Of a stretch of 64,000 bases of DNA, positions 54,236 through 62,666 are shown one piece after another. The notes beneath the pieces are model-generated. The model was not told the origin of the DNA. It ran no database searches and was given only the letters and a program-made list of their open reading frames with translations. The DNA comes from Streptococcus suis (lineage in GTDB: Bacteria; Bacillota; Bacilli; Lactobacillales; Streptococcaceae): positions 23,861-87,860 of the forward strand of contig NZ_POQQ01000046.1 of assembly GCF_002964575.1 (NCBI RefSeq), given 5' to 3'. Position 1 is the first letter of the stretch. Each line of letters begins with the position of its first letter. The position numbers were made by a program, and so were the translations under genes.

Positions 54236-56680
54236 ATGGAAAAGAGTCTCAAAGAAGTAAATCTGACGATTGATCCGCGAGTGATTAGCCATTTGGGTGA
54301 AGCTTTAATTGATAATGAAAAAATTGCTTTACTGGAGTTAATTAAGAATGCATCGGATGCAGATGCAAATACTTGTAATATTGTAATTGATACCTTATTT
54401 CAATCTGAGTATGGGCAAGGACGAATCGTTATTGAAGACGATGGGAATGGAATGACACCAACTATAATTGAAAAAGCTTTCCTAAAAATTGCCACATCAT
54501 TTAAAGCAGAACATCAAAAAATATCTCCTAAATTTAAAAGGCAGGCTCAAGGTAATAAAGGAATAGGACGTCTGTCTTTGAACCAACTTGGCAGATATGT
54601 GTCTGTAGATACTAAGGTTGACACCGGACTAACAGAATTTTTTTCAGAAAAAGATATAATTGATGTTTTTGGATATCAAAATCATAGTGAGTTTATAAAT
54701 GATAATGACTGGTATTACTATCATCTGGATATTGATTGGGAACGATATAATATCGGGAGTGAGTCAGTTGAGGATGTCAAACTTGAGTTGCAAACTAATT
54801 TATTTAATGAAACAGTTTTTAGTCATACTAAAAAACATGGAACTAGGATAGAAGTCCTTGGATTAAAAGGAATTGATTTTTGGCAGAGTAACCAAACTCA
54901 AAAGGAAATAGAGCAAGATGTATTAGAGTTCTTGAATCCTTTTCTAGAAGAAAAATATAATTTCTATGTCAAAATAAACTTAGACAATAGAGTTTTTACA
55001 AGTAATAAATATGATTTATCGGATATTGAGAATAATTTTTTATCGAAAGTTGATTTTGATTACGACTCAGAAACTGAAATATTAAAACTAATTGTAACAA
55101 GAAGCAGAAAATATATTGACTATAAGGTAACAAATCTCTTTTCTGAACTTGAAAAATGGGAGTTGGAACAAATTACGGAGATACCTTATAGAGATTACTA
55201 TGAAGAGTGGTGCAAAAAAGAAATAGAGATAGATTTATCATCTTTTGATGAAGCAAATCGAACAGCACAAAATATTAAATTTGAACAATTTATCACATAT
55301 GAATTAGATAGTAGTGAAAGTGAAAAAAAAATAACGAAATTTTTCTTACCAGGAAGTTTCAGAGGGAGTATCTATGGTTTTGATTTATCAACTAATAGTC
55401 CAGTATCGAAAAATTTCAGGAAAGTTTTAGAAGAAATCAGAGGTGTAAAATTATATCGAAACAATTTTAGAATTTTCCCTTATGGAAACAAAAATAATGA
55501 CTGGCTAGAAATGTCAGGTTTCAACTTGCGGAATGCACCTGTTATTTATAAGCAACATACTTCGACTGGTTTTATTAATATTGATGGTGAAGAAAATTTA
55601 GAACGTTTGAAAGAATTGACAAATAGACAAGGTTTAGTTTTAGACAATTATGGTACAAATTTTCTTTTAATAGTTAGAGAGTTGGTTTATAAAATAATTG
55701 CTAAAGATGATAGATACTTTGGTGACTATTTTAACTTTACCAGAAAAACTGTTAAAAATCTAAATTCAGGAGAGATTATTGATATTGCAGGAATTAATTT
55801 CCAAAAGAAAATAGATGAGATAGCAGAAGCTGAAAAGAAGGCTGATAGCTTAGCCACCAACTTCGATATGTTAACTGATGCCGAAAAAAAAGCAGAATTA
55901 GCATCGATAAAAGAATCAGTAGAGAATGTTAGTAAGACAGTTGCTAATAGGGAACAACAAGTTATTGAATTAGAAAAACATTTTGGCGACTTCGCTCCTA
56001 TCATGGGAGCAACGATTGTAGCAGAAACCTTGGCACATGAAATTATACGCTTATCAAATACCATAAAATTCTCATCAAGTAAAGCCAGACATGCCGTACT
56101 GGGAGGTCATACTGAAGAGGTACTTACGAATCTTTCAAGAATTGACTCAAGCAATAAGTTTTTACTGCGCTATGCTTCTTTACTCGATGTTAATTCTTAT
56201 TCTAGGAGAAGAAGGTATACTATTGAAAGTGTTCGAGATAAACTAGAAGGAATTTTGAAAGAAAGTCCTTTGTTAACTTATGGGAATACTACGATAGAGT
56301 ATAAAATTATCGGAAAGGATTTTGATGTAAGGATTATTGAGGAGAGTTTCAAAATCATTGTTGAGAATATGCTGATCAATTCAACTTACTGGTTAGATAA
56401 AAATAGGGTGAATTCTCCCCATATTATTTTTGAGCTTGATAATGAACTAGGAAAACTTACAATTTTTGACAATGGTATGGGTGTCGACAAGAGTGTGGAG
56501 AATCATCTTTTTGAAGAGTTTGTTACAAATAAGCCAGCTGAAGATGGAAGAGGAATGGGACTTTATATTGTAACTACGCTTTTAAATGAAATTGGAGCAA
56601 CAATTAAGCTTGATCGGGAAAGAAATCAGTATGATAATTTATTTAAATTTGTAATCACATTCCCAAATGAAGAGGTGTAG
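54236..56680 (+). CDS. Dual-GHKL protein: Hsp90/MORC-like ATPase fused to a histidine-kinase-like core
   Basis: An 814-residue protein with two ATPase modules of the GHKL fold. The first (about 1-260) has ALLELIKNASDAD, VIEDDGNGMT and GNKGIGRLSLNQLG, like Hsp90, MutL and MORC. After a helical linker (about 530-590) comes an H-box-like ETLAHEIIRLSNTI with His601, then a second ATPase (about 690-810): N-box VENMLINST, G1 IFDNGMGV, G2 GRGMGLYIVTTLL. GAGGAGG precedes ATG 54236. It lies 20 bp after the methyltransferase and 3 bp before the receiver-like gene. I infer a regulator or effector of a DNA-defence system. Confidence 0.88.
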   Translation: MEKSLKEVNLTIDPRVISHLGEALIDNEKIALLELIKNASDADANTCNIVIDTLFQSEYGQGRIVIEDDGNGMTPTIIEKAFLKIATSFKAEHQKISPKFKRQAQGNKGIGRLSLNQLGRYVSVDTKVDTGLTEFFSEKDIIDVFGYQNHSEFINDNDWYYYHLDIDWERYNIGSESVEDVKLELQTNLFNETVFSHTKKHGTRIEVLGLKGIDFWQSNQTQKEIEQDVLEFLNPFLEEKYNFYVKINLDNRVFTSNKYDLSDIENNFLSKVDFDYDSETEILKLIVTRSRKYIDYKVTNLFSELEKWELEQITEIPYRDYYEEWCKKEIEIDLSSFDEANRTAQNIKFEQFITYELDSSESEKKITKFFLPGSFRGSIYGFDLSTNSPVSKNFRKVLEEIRGVKLYRNNFRIFPYGNKNNDWLEMSGFNLRNAPVIYKQHTSTGFINIDGEENLERLKELTNRQGLVLDNYGTNFLLIVRELVYKIIAKDDRYFGDYFNFTRKTVKNLNSGEIIDIAGINFQKKIDEIAEAEKKADSLATNFDMLTDAEKKAELASIKESVENVSKTVANREQQVIELEKHFGDFAPIMGATIVAETLAHEIIRLSNTIKFSSSKARHAVLGGHTEEVLTNLSRIDSSNKFLLRYASLLDVNSYSRRRRYTIESVRDKLEGILKESPLLTYGNTTIEYKIIGKDFDVRIIEESFKIIVENMLINSTYWLDKNRVNSPHIIFELDNELGKLTIFDNGMGVDKSVENHLFEEFVTNKPAEDGRGMGLYIVTTLLNEIGATIKLDRERNQYDNLFKFVITFPNEEV

Positions 56681-56683
56681 GTA

Positions 56684-58603
56684 ATGAGTTTTACTTTGAA
56701 AGATTGTGGTATATCTACAATTATTGCAATTGACGATGTTTTTATTGCGGTTAATGAAGAGGATATTTTAGGTGATTATCCTAAGGAAATAATTGAAACA
56801 ATTGATTGGTTACTTGGTGATGATTTTCAACGTTATAAAGAATATTCAATTTCGAGATATGTAGCTGAAACGGGTGACATTGATTTTCTAAATAAGTTGA
56901 ACAAAGAAATAAACAATAAGCATGAGCGCTATTCATGGTTAATGTCAGATGGAATTGATTTTAAACCAATTGGTGCTAATGTTGAAGCGATTAAAACAGC
57001 GATAAACAATTTAAGTTCAGAAGATAGATCTCGAAAGCATCTAGTTGTTCTTGATAGAAAACTTCAAGGCGATATTGGTGGTGTGGAAAACAATACTATA
57101 TTCATTGAAATTTTAAAAACTGTTCAATCATTGATAAAAGAAAAAAATCTTTTGCTATTAATTTATACTGACAATGAAAAACCTGAAGAGCTAAAAAGTT
57201 TTGAAGGTACTAAAGCCTATCTAAAGAGTAAATTCTATTTGGAAACTAAAGATGCTGAAGAACTTGCATTGCATTTTAATTATGTAAAAAAGACAGAGGG
57301 AGGTTCAGTTGATTTTTTAGATAGTGTTCTAAAATCTCAAAAAGCCAACTATATCCAAGAGTATAAAAATATCTTTAATGAATCTTATAGTAAACTGATT
57401 GAACGTCTGTGGGAATTGAATAAGAATCAAGCACTCTTTTACTATGATTACATAAATGAAGGTCAGCATGCGGATGAGATTCTATATAACATTTTCTTAA
57501 CAAAATTCAACCAAGTTTACTCAAAAAAATTTAGCGAGGAAGCTATCTATAATGCTTTAATCAATCCAATAAGACGGACAATGCAGAAAAAAGTATCTGA
57601 TGTAGTTAGCACTGGATTGAACTATAGGTGGCTGAAAGAATTCGATATTTCACTAAAGTCGGAAGATAAACTTCTTTGGAAACCATCAAGTACAGAGATA
57701 TCTTTTGGAGATATTATACAAATTGATAATAGAGAGTTTATGGTGCTGAGTCAGGACTGTGATATTGCGATAAGAGAAGACTTTACAAGGAATCTAACGA
57801 ATTTCCATTTAGTTGAGATCGAGAAAGTAATAGAAGATGTTACACAAGTTAATCTAAGGGAAGGATTAAAAAAACTCAACAAAGATCATTCTAAGTTTAT
57901 AAAAGATACTCTGAAAAAGAATGGATTTATTGAAAAAGAAGTGCAAGAAGTCATAAATACTCAGAATCCTATAGTTAATATTGAGCGAATTAAAGAGTTA
58001 GTGACAGAAAGAAAACTAGACGACAATTTAATTGAACTGTGTGAAAAGTACCAGGAGATAGATAATGAACCTATAATAAATGCATTAAGAAACTATGGGA
58101 TTGATGCTAGCGTTGTTCAGCTCATTACCGATTTCCAAACTCCGAAAAGTAGATTGACCGAAACTCAGATTGGTGACTTTAAACGTTTTATGGGATATAA
58201 GGTGAAAGGAAAACAAATTGTCTATTCAATAAGTTGTTACTGGCTTGATGCATTGCTCATAAAAAAACAAAACTGTGATACAATAGTTTTCTCTAAAGAA
58301 AGTTTGCAAAATTCTCATGAGATAAGATATGCAACCAAAAAATATCTAGAAAAAGAACTGGATAATTTATTGAATTGGTTTAAAGAACAATCTGAAAAAT
58401 CAGTGAATTCGACAGTGAAATTTATATTTAAAGACTTGAAGATAAAATGTCAAGCTAAATTTGAAAATGAAACTCTATTAGGATTTGAATTAAAAGATAT
58501 AAAACGAAATGGAAGATTAGAACGATTGGAAGCGATGAAGATTTTGCAAGAAGTACAGGCTTATTCAAGTCGAATCCCGGATTCTAGTAGTATGTTGATT
58601 TAA
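56684..58603 (+). CDS. Receiver-like partner protein of the dual-GHKL ATPase
   Basis: A 639-residue protein I cannot assign fully. The first 190 residues have the pattern of a diverged response-regulator receiver: acidic pair Asp17-Asp18 in IIAIDDVF, a candidate phosphoacceptor Asp124 in HLVVLDRKL, Thr162 in LLLIYTDN, with a long insert (about 25-110). The rest is helical and charged, with a beta segment near FGDIIQIDNREFMVLSQDCDIA that resembles a small beta-barrel. GAGGTG precedes the ATG. The tight link to a kinase-like partner supports phosphotransfer; this is inference. Confidence 0.72.
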   Translation: MSFTLKDCGISTIIAIDDVFIAVNEEDILGDYPKEIIETIDWLLGDDFQRYKEYSISRYVAETGDIDFLNKLNKEINNKHERYSWLMSDGIDFKPIGANVEAIKTAINNLSSEDRSRKHLVVLDRKLQGDIGGVENNTIFIEILKTVQSLIKEKNLLLLIYTDNEKPEELKSFEGTKAYLKSKFYLETKDAEELALHFNYVKKTEGGSVDFLDSVLKSQKANYIQEYKNIFNESYSKLIERLWELNKNQALFYYDYINEGQHADEILYNIFLTKFNQVYSKKFSEEAIYNALINPIRRTMQKKVSDVVSTGLNYRWLKEFDISLKSEDKLLWKPSSTEISFGDIIQIDNREFMVLSQDCDIAIREDFTRNLTNFHLVEIEKVIEDVTQVNLREGLKKLNKDHSKFIKDTLKKNGFIEKEVQEVINTQNPIVNIERIKELVTERKLDDNLIELCEKYQEIDNEPIINALRNYGIDASVVQLITDFQTPKSRLTETQIGDFKRFMGYKVKGKQIVYSISCYWLDALLIKKQNCDTIVFSKESLQNSHEIRYATKKYLEKELDNLLNWFKEQSEKSVNSTVKFIFKDLKIKCQAKFENETLLGFELKDIKRNGRLERLEAMKILQEVQAYSSRIPDSSSMLI

Positions 58604-58644
58604 TTGAATATAATAGATTAGTGAAATAATTTTAAGGAGCTAAC

Positions 58645-59877
58645 ATGACAAATTCTGTAAGTTCACGCCAGCAGGGGAAGTTTGCTATTGCAGCGTTCTT
58701 CTCTGGTGTTGGTGGAATTGAGTTGGGCTTTGAACAGACCAACGAGTTCAGAGTGGTGTATGCCAACGAGTTTGATAAGTATGCTAGACAGACTTATCAG
58801 TTGAATTACCCAGATATTTATCTGGACGGGCGTGATATTCACGCAGTATTGCCAGAGGAAATTCCTTCGGAAACAGTCGATGTGATTGTCGGAGGCTTTC
58901 CTTGTCAGGCCTTTAGTATTGCAGGCTACCGCAAGGGCTTTGAAGATGACCGTGGAGACCTTTTCTTTGAGTTGCTTCGCATGATTGAAGCCAAGAAACC
59001 CAAGGCGATTTTTGTTGAGAATGTGAAGAACATGGTTTCTCATGACCACGGGAATACCTTCAAGGTTATCCGAGAAGCCTTGACCGAGAACAACTACTTT
59101 ATCAAGTGGAAGGTGTTGAACGGCAAGGATTACGGCAATATCCCGCAAAACCGTGAGCGGATCTACATTGTTGGTTTTGATAACAAGGAAGCCTACGATA
59201 AATTCGAATTTCCAGAGGAAATCAAGTTGACCACAGGGCTTCAAGATGTCATTGATTTCGGGGCAAAACCAGAGGAGAATTACTATTATCGCCAAGGGAA
59301 ACAGCCCTTCTTTGAAGAGTTGAAACAGGCTGTTACCAGTCAAGATACGGTTTACCAGTGGAGACGCCAGTACGTAAGGGAAAATAAAAATGGTGTCGTA
59401 CCAACCCTGACAGCTAACATGGGAACAGGTGGGCACAATGTCCCCCTCATCTTGACTGATACTGGAGAAATTCGTAAGCTGACGCCAAAAGAAACCTTTA
59501 ACGTTCAAGGCTATCCAAAGACCTTCAAAATTCCAGAAGGCGTGTCCAATGGACAACTCTATAAACAGGCTGGCAACAGCGTTGTCGTACCAGTTATTAA
59601 GCGAATTGCGGATAAGATTGCCGAGGCAATGAAAACTTCCTCTGGTCCATCACAGTTGGAGCGAACAGGAAATGTCGCTATCATCTATACCAAGATGAAT
59701 GGTCAGTTTGAAGGGCAGTCTTATGTAAAAGACTTCGTTGCGACCTATGATGAAGCGATGGCTAAGTTAGACAGTTATAATGATGGTTTAGGAATTTTAT
59801 CGGACGAAGACTATTTACGCTTGGTCAAAAAAGGTGGAAACTTAGAATTTTATAGTATCGCCATTACGAATAATTAA
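58645..59877 (+). CDS. DNA (cytosine-5)-methyltransferase
   Basis: A 410-residue C5 methyltransferase. Motif I AAFFSGVGGIELGFE, motif IV GGFPCQAFSIAG with the catalytic Cys, motif VI FVENVKNM, motif VIII QNRERIYIVGF and motif X QAGNSVVVPVI are in standard order; the recognition region lies near 225-285. An extra C-terminal tail (about 335-410) is unusual. AAGGAGC precedes the ATG. GC content is close to the host's, unlike the three genes before it. It pairs with the endonuclease at 59943. Confidence 0.95.
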   Translation: MTNSVSSRQQGKFAIAAFFSGVGGIELGFEQTNEFRVVYANEFDKYARQTYQLNYPDIYLDGRDIHAVLPEEIPSETVDVIVGGFPCQAFSIAGYRKGFEDDRGDLFFELLRMIEAKKPKAIFVENVKNMVSHDHGNTFKVIREALTENNYFIKWKVLNGKDYGNIPQNRERIYIVGFDNKEAYDKFEFPEEIKLTTGLQDVIDFGAKPEENYYYRQGKQPFFEELKQAVTSQDTVYQWRRQYVRENKNGVVPTLTANMGTGGHNVPLILTDTGEIRKLTPKETFNVQGYPKTFKIPEGVSNGQLYKQAGNSVVVPVIKRIADKIAEAMKTSSGPSQLERTGNVAIIYTKMNGQFEGQSYVKDFVATYDEAMAKLDSYNDGLGILSDEDYLRLVKKGGNLEFYSIAITNN

Positions 59878-59942
59878 ATAGGGGGCTAGTGCAAACTAGT
59901 CTTCTTTTGCTATACTATAATTAGAAAAAAGAGGTAGAGTCT

Positions 59943-61526
59943 ATGTGGGAAAAATTGAAAGCAGAGCAGAAAGAAAAGTATCGAACATTGATTACTAACT
60001 TTGCGAGTTTGAGCGAGGCTTTTTCGCAGAAGTCAGAATCGGATGAAGAAAATGAAACTTTTAATTACGTGGCTCCGATTATTAACTCCAAATTCCAAGA
60101 AACAGTCTTTCAGAGAGCTTTTCATGCAGTTGGTGAGGATATTGCCAACACTTCTTTTGACGCCTCGGTTATGGTAGACAGTCAGCACAAATACCTAGTC
60201 GGTATCAAGTCTTTTGGCATTCAGTCAGGTGATCAAAAAGTTGCCCAGTTCAAGAAAGATTCGCAGGGCTGGACAGAAATTTTACAAGAAATCAAGTTTA
60301 ATGCTATGATTGCTCATGATAAAGCAACCGCGAATAAACATAATCAGGAACTTTACTTGAAATTGGCGAGGGAGATTTCCCAACTTCGTAACCAGCGGAT
60401 TGAATCTTCTAAGGCTCAAATTCGTGGTTTTGCATCGGATTCAACGGTGGAGTCTGTTTACCATGTTTTAATGCCAACGGCAAAGGGGGCCAAGCCACAA
60501 ATCTATGTAGGAGAAACCAGTTATCTCCCGATTGATGTGGAGAATTTACAAATCAAGGGTGCAACAAGTCTAAAAACTCCTACAAATTTTGCTTTTACAG
60601 ACGGTCAGCACGATTACAAATACACTGCAGCAGATAGCCAGCTTCACATGACCTTCCATAACAAAGAGATAATTGTAGATACATGGGATGTGGACTATGT
60701 GGAAGATCCATTTTATATTTTTGAAAATCTGCATACTTTGTCAGCGGACGAGAAAGAAGAGCAAATTCTCGATACAGTTTCATGGGTTATCACAGATAAA
60801 AACGGTCAGGTGGAAGAAAATTCAGGCTTCAACGCTTTCAATGGTGGTGCTAAACTAGCCAAAAAAGATAGGTTGGCACGTATTCAGAAAATCCAAGAGG
60901 AATTTGCTAGTCAACTCACTTCTGAAGAGTTGGCGTTTGTGACTTATTCCTTGGAAGAAATTTTGTTAAAAAAGTGGACTAGTAAAGAAGAAAAAGCTGA
61001 GATGAAGAAAATTCGCTCGGACTTGATGAATTATGCTAATGAATCGGGAGTTGAAAAGCTATCTGAAAAACTGGAGAAATTGGTTTACCGTCCTGTTAGT
61101 GAAGTTTACATTCCACTTCCGGATTCTAAAAAGTTTCATGATGCTCGACCAGACTTTTTCGGTCACAATGTTGGGACATTTGATGAAACTGGCAAGAAAT
61201 TGGCACTGGCAAAAGAAGAACGAACTTTCACGCTTCGTTTTCTATCATCAGGCGATGCTATAGAAGCCTATATTAATCAGGAATCAGGTAAGGCTATTCA
61301 GTCGGTTGACAAACAAGATATTCTGGGAGAGTGGCTATTGAGAGGTGTTTTTCAATTGGCTGAGCGAGAAGTATTGACAGGTAAGAAATTAGAATCTCTG
61401 GAAATAAACGGTATTCGATTAACCAAATTTAGAAATGGTGAAATCGGTATCGAATTTATCTGGATTGATACGGAAAATCCACCAGCAGATGCGATTGGCT
61501 GGGTTAGTAGAAAAGGTAAAAAATGA
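59943..61526 (+). CDS. Probable type II restriction endonuclease
   Basis: A 527-residue protein directly after the C5 methyltransferase. Residues 50-92 (SKFQETVFQRAF, TSFDASVMVD, YLVGIKSFG) have the order Glu53, Asp73 and IK88-89, compatible with a PD-(D/E)XK nuclease core although the usual acidic residue before xK is Gly. The rest is not recognised. It has its own TACTATAATTAG -10 and AAGAGGTAGAG ribosome binding site. The stop overlaps the YjbR–EVE gene by 4 bases. The endonuclease role is inferred from context and this partial motif. Confidence 0.68.
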   Translation: MWEKLKAEQKEKYRTLITNFASLSEAFSQKSESDEENETFNYVAPIINSKFQETVFQRAFHAVGEDIANTSFDASVMVDSQHKYLVGIKSFGIQSGDQKVAQFKKDSQGWTEILQEIKFNAMIAHDKATANKHNQELYLKLAREISQLRNQRIESSKAQIRGFASDSTVESVYHVLMPTAKGAKPQIYVGETSYLPIDVENLQIKGATSLKTPTNFAFTDGQHDYKYTAADSQLHMTFHNKEIIVDTWDVDYVEDPFYIFENLHTLSADEKEEQILDTVSWVITDKNGQVEENSGFNAFNGGAKLAKKDRLARIQKIQEEFASQLTSEELAFVTYSLEEILLKKWTSKEEKAEMKKIRSDLMNYANESGVEKLSEKLEKLVYRPVSEVYIPLPDSKKFHDARPDFFGHNVGTFDETGKKLALAKEERTFTLRFLSSGDAIEAYINQESGKAIQSVDKQDILGEWLLRGVFQLAEREVLTGKKLESLEINGIRLTKFRNGEIGIEFIWIDTENPPADAIGWVSRKGKK

Positions 61527-62584
61527 CAAATGTAAATAGCAAATTAAAGGTCCACCTCCCCTCCCTCATCCCTTTCGGTTTCATCCTCTCCGATAATCGT
61601 TACACCTACCGTGAGGTGTTCATGGAGGGGCAGTTTGAGGCGGTGGTGGTGGTTGATGAGGCAGGTCAGCTGTCGTCCTTTGTCTGGGATTGTGAGATGG
61701 AGGAGGTCTATACCGCCCATCTGGTGACTGCGCCAGCTGGGGCTTTTGTGGGGCAGGTGAGAGAAAGCTATCAGTCCATTTTGGCTCGGGTAGAGGAGGC
61801 TTGTTGTATCGCTCTGCCATTTTCCAAAGACCAAAGCAACCGCCTAGCCCAGCTCATCAAGGTCAAGTGGGGGGACCTACCTGATTATCCCTTTGCCAAG
61901 TCAACAGAGACGGGAACTTTTCGTCATCCTGCCAATAGTAAGTGGTACGCTTTGGTGACTCAGGTCAAGCGGGGACAGCTGGATGGGAGCTCTGACCAAG
62001 AGCAGGTGGAAATCGTCAATCTAAAGGTTGACGGTCGGGAAATAGCAGAGCTGCTGAGCCAGTCGGGCATCTATCCTGCTTACCACATGTCAAAGAAGGC
62101 CTGGGTGTCAGTCTTGCTGGATGAGACTGTGGAGGACCAGATGATTTTAGCCCTCCTTGAGAAGAGCCGTTATCTGGTAGGACCGAAATCCTACAAGGCG
62201 GAGCAAGGACCGGATTACTGGGTTATTCCAGCCAATCCAAAGGTCTATGATATTGATACCGAGTTTGCGGAAAATAAGGTAGTCTATTGGCCGCAAAAAT
62301 CAACCATTCAAGCTGGGGACATCGTAGCCATCTACGTGACGGCACCTGTACAGGCCATTCGTTATGTTTGTCGTGTCTTAGGAGCGAATTTAGAAAATCT
62401 CGGGGAATCAGACATTCCAACAGAAAAGAAACTCATGCAGGTGGAATTGCTCGCTCAGTTTTCCGATGATGTTTTGCCGAGAGCGCGCATGATGGACCTG
62501 GGTGTCAGGGCGGTGCGTGGGCCAAGACGCTTAACTGAGGAGGTGATTCGCTACCTGACATCAAAAGTTAAGATTTTTTATTAA
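61523..62584 (+). CDS. YjbR (MmcQ-like) – EVE domain fusion protein
   Basis: A 353-residue protein. Two N-terminal stretches resemble the MmcQ/YjbR fold (PSLIPFGFILSDNRYTYREV; FRHPANSKWYALVTQVKRG; YHMSKKAWVSVLLDE), and the C-terminal 140 residues resemble an EVE domain (DYWVIPANPKVYDIDTEF, IQAGDIVAIYVTAPVQAIRY). EVE domains belong to the PUA-like fold and bind modified cytosine in DNA. Its ATG overlaps the endonuclease stop, so both are coupled. Its GC content is clearly higher than its neighbours. I infer a reader of modified DNA linked to restriction. Confidence 0.78.
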   Translation: MTNVNSKLKVHLPSLIPFGFILSDNRYTYREVFMEGQFEAVVVVDEAGQLSSFVWDCEMEEVYTAHLVTAPAGAFVGQVRESYQSILARVEEACCIALPFSKDQSNRLAQLIKVKWGDLPDYPFAKSTETGTFRHPANSKWYALVTQVKRGQLDGSSDQEQVEIVNLKVDGREIAELLSQSGIYPAYHMSKKAWVSVLLDETVEDQMILALLEKSRYLVGPKSYKAEQGPDYWVIPANPKVYDIDTEFAENKVVYWPQKSTIQAGDIVAIYVTAPVQAIRYVCRVLGANLENLGESDIPTEKKLMQVELLAQFSDDVLPRARMMDLGVRAVRGPRRLTEEVIRYLTSKVKIFY

Positions 62585-62607
62585 ATTATCAGAATTTTTA
62601 ATAAAAA

Positions 62608-62638
62608 GACTTTACAAGTAGGTAAAAAAGAGTATAAT
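62608..62638 (+). promoter_or_regulatory. Promoter of asnA
   Basis: TTTACA (about 62611), a spacer of about 17 bp and TATAAT (about 62634), then AAAGGAGG before the ATG. It restores the host transcription unit at the right border of the island. Confidence 0.7.
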
Positions 62639-62666
62639 AGTTGTATCAATTTAAAGGAGGTAAGGT

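Noticed and set aside
58663..59556. 297-codon open frame on the minus strand opposite the C5 methyltransferase
   Set aside because: It lies wholly inside a gene with all methyltransferase motifs, has no ribosome binding site and gives no recognisable protein.
52921..62600. Island as a classical type I or type III restriction system
   Set aside because: No HsdS-like specificity subunit and no DEAD-box restriction helicase is encoded.
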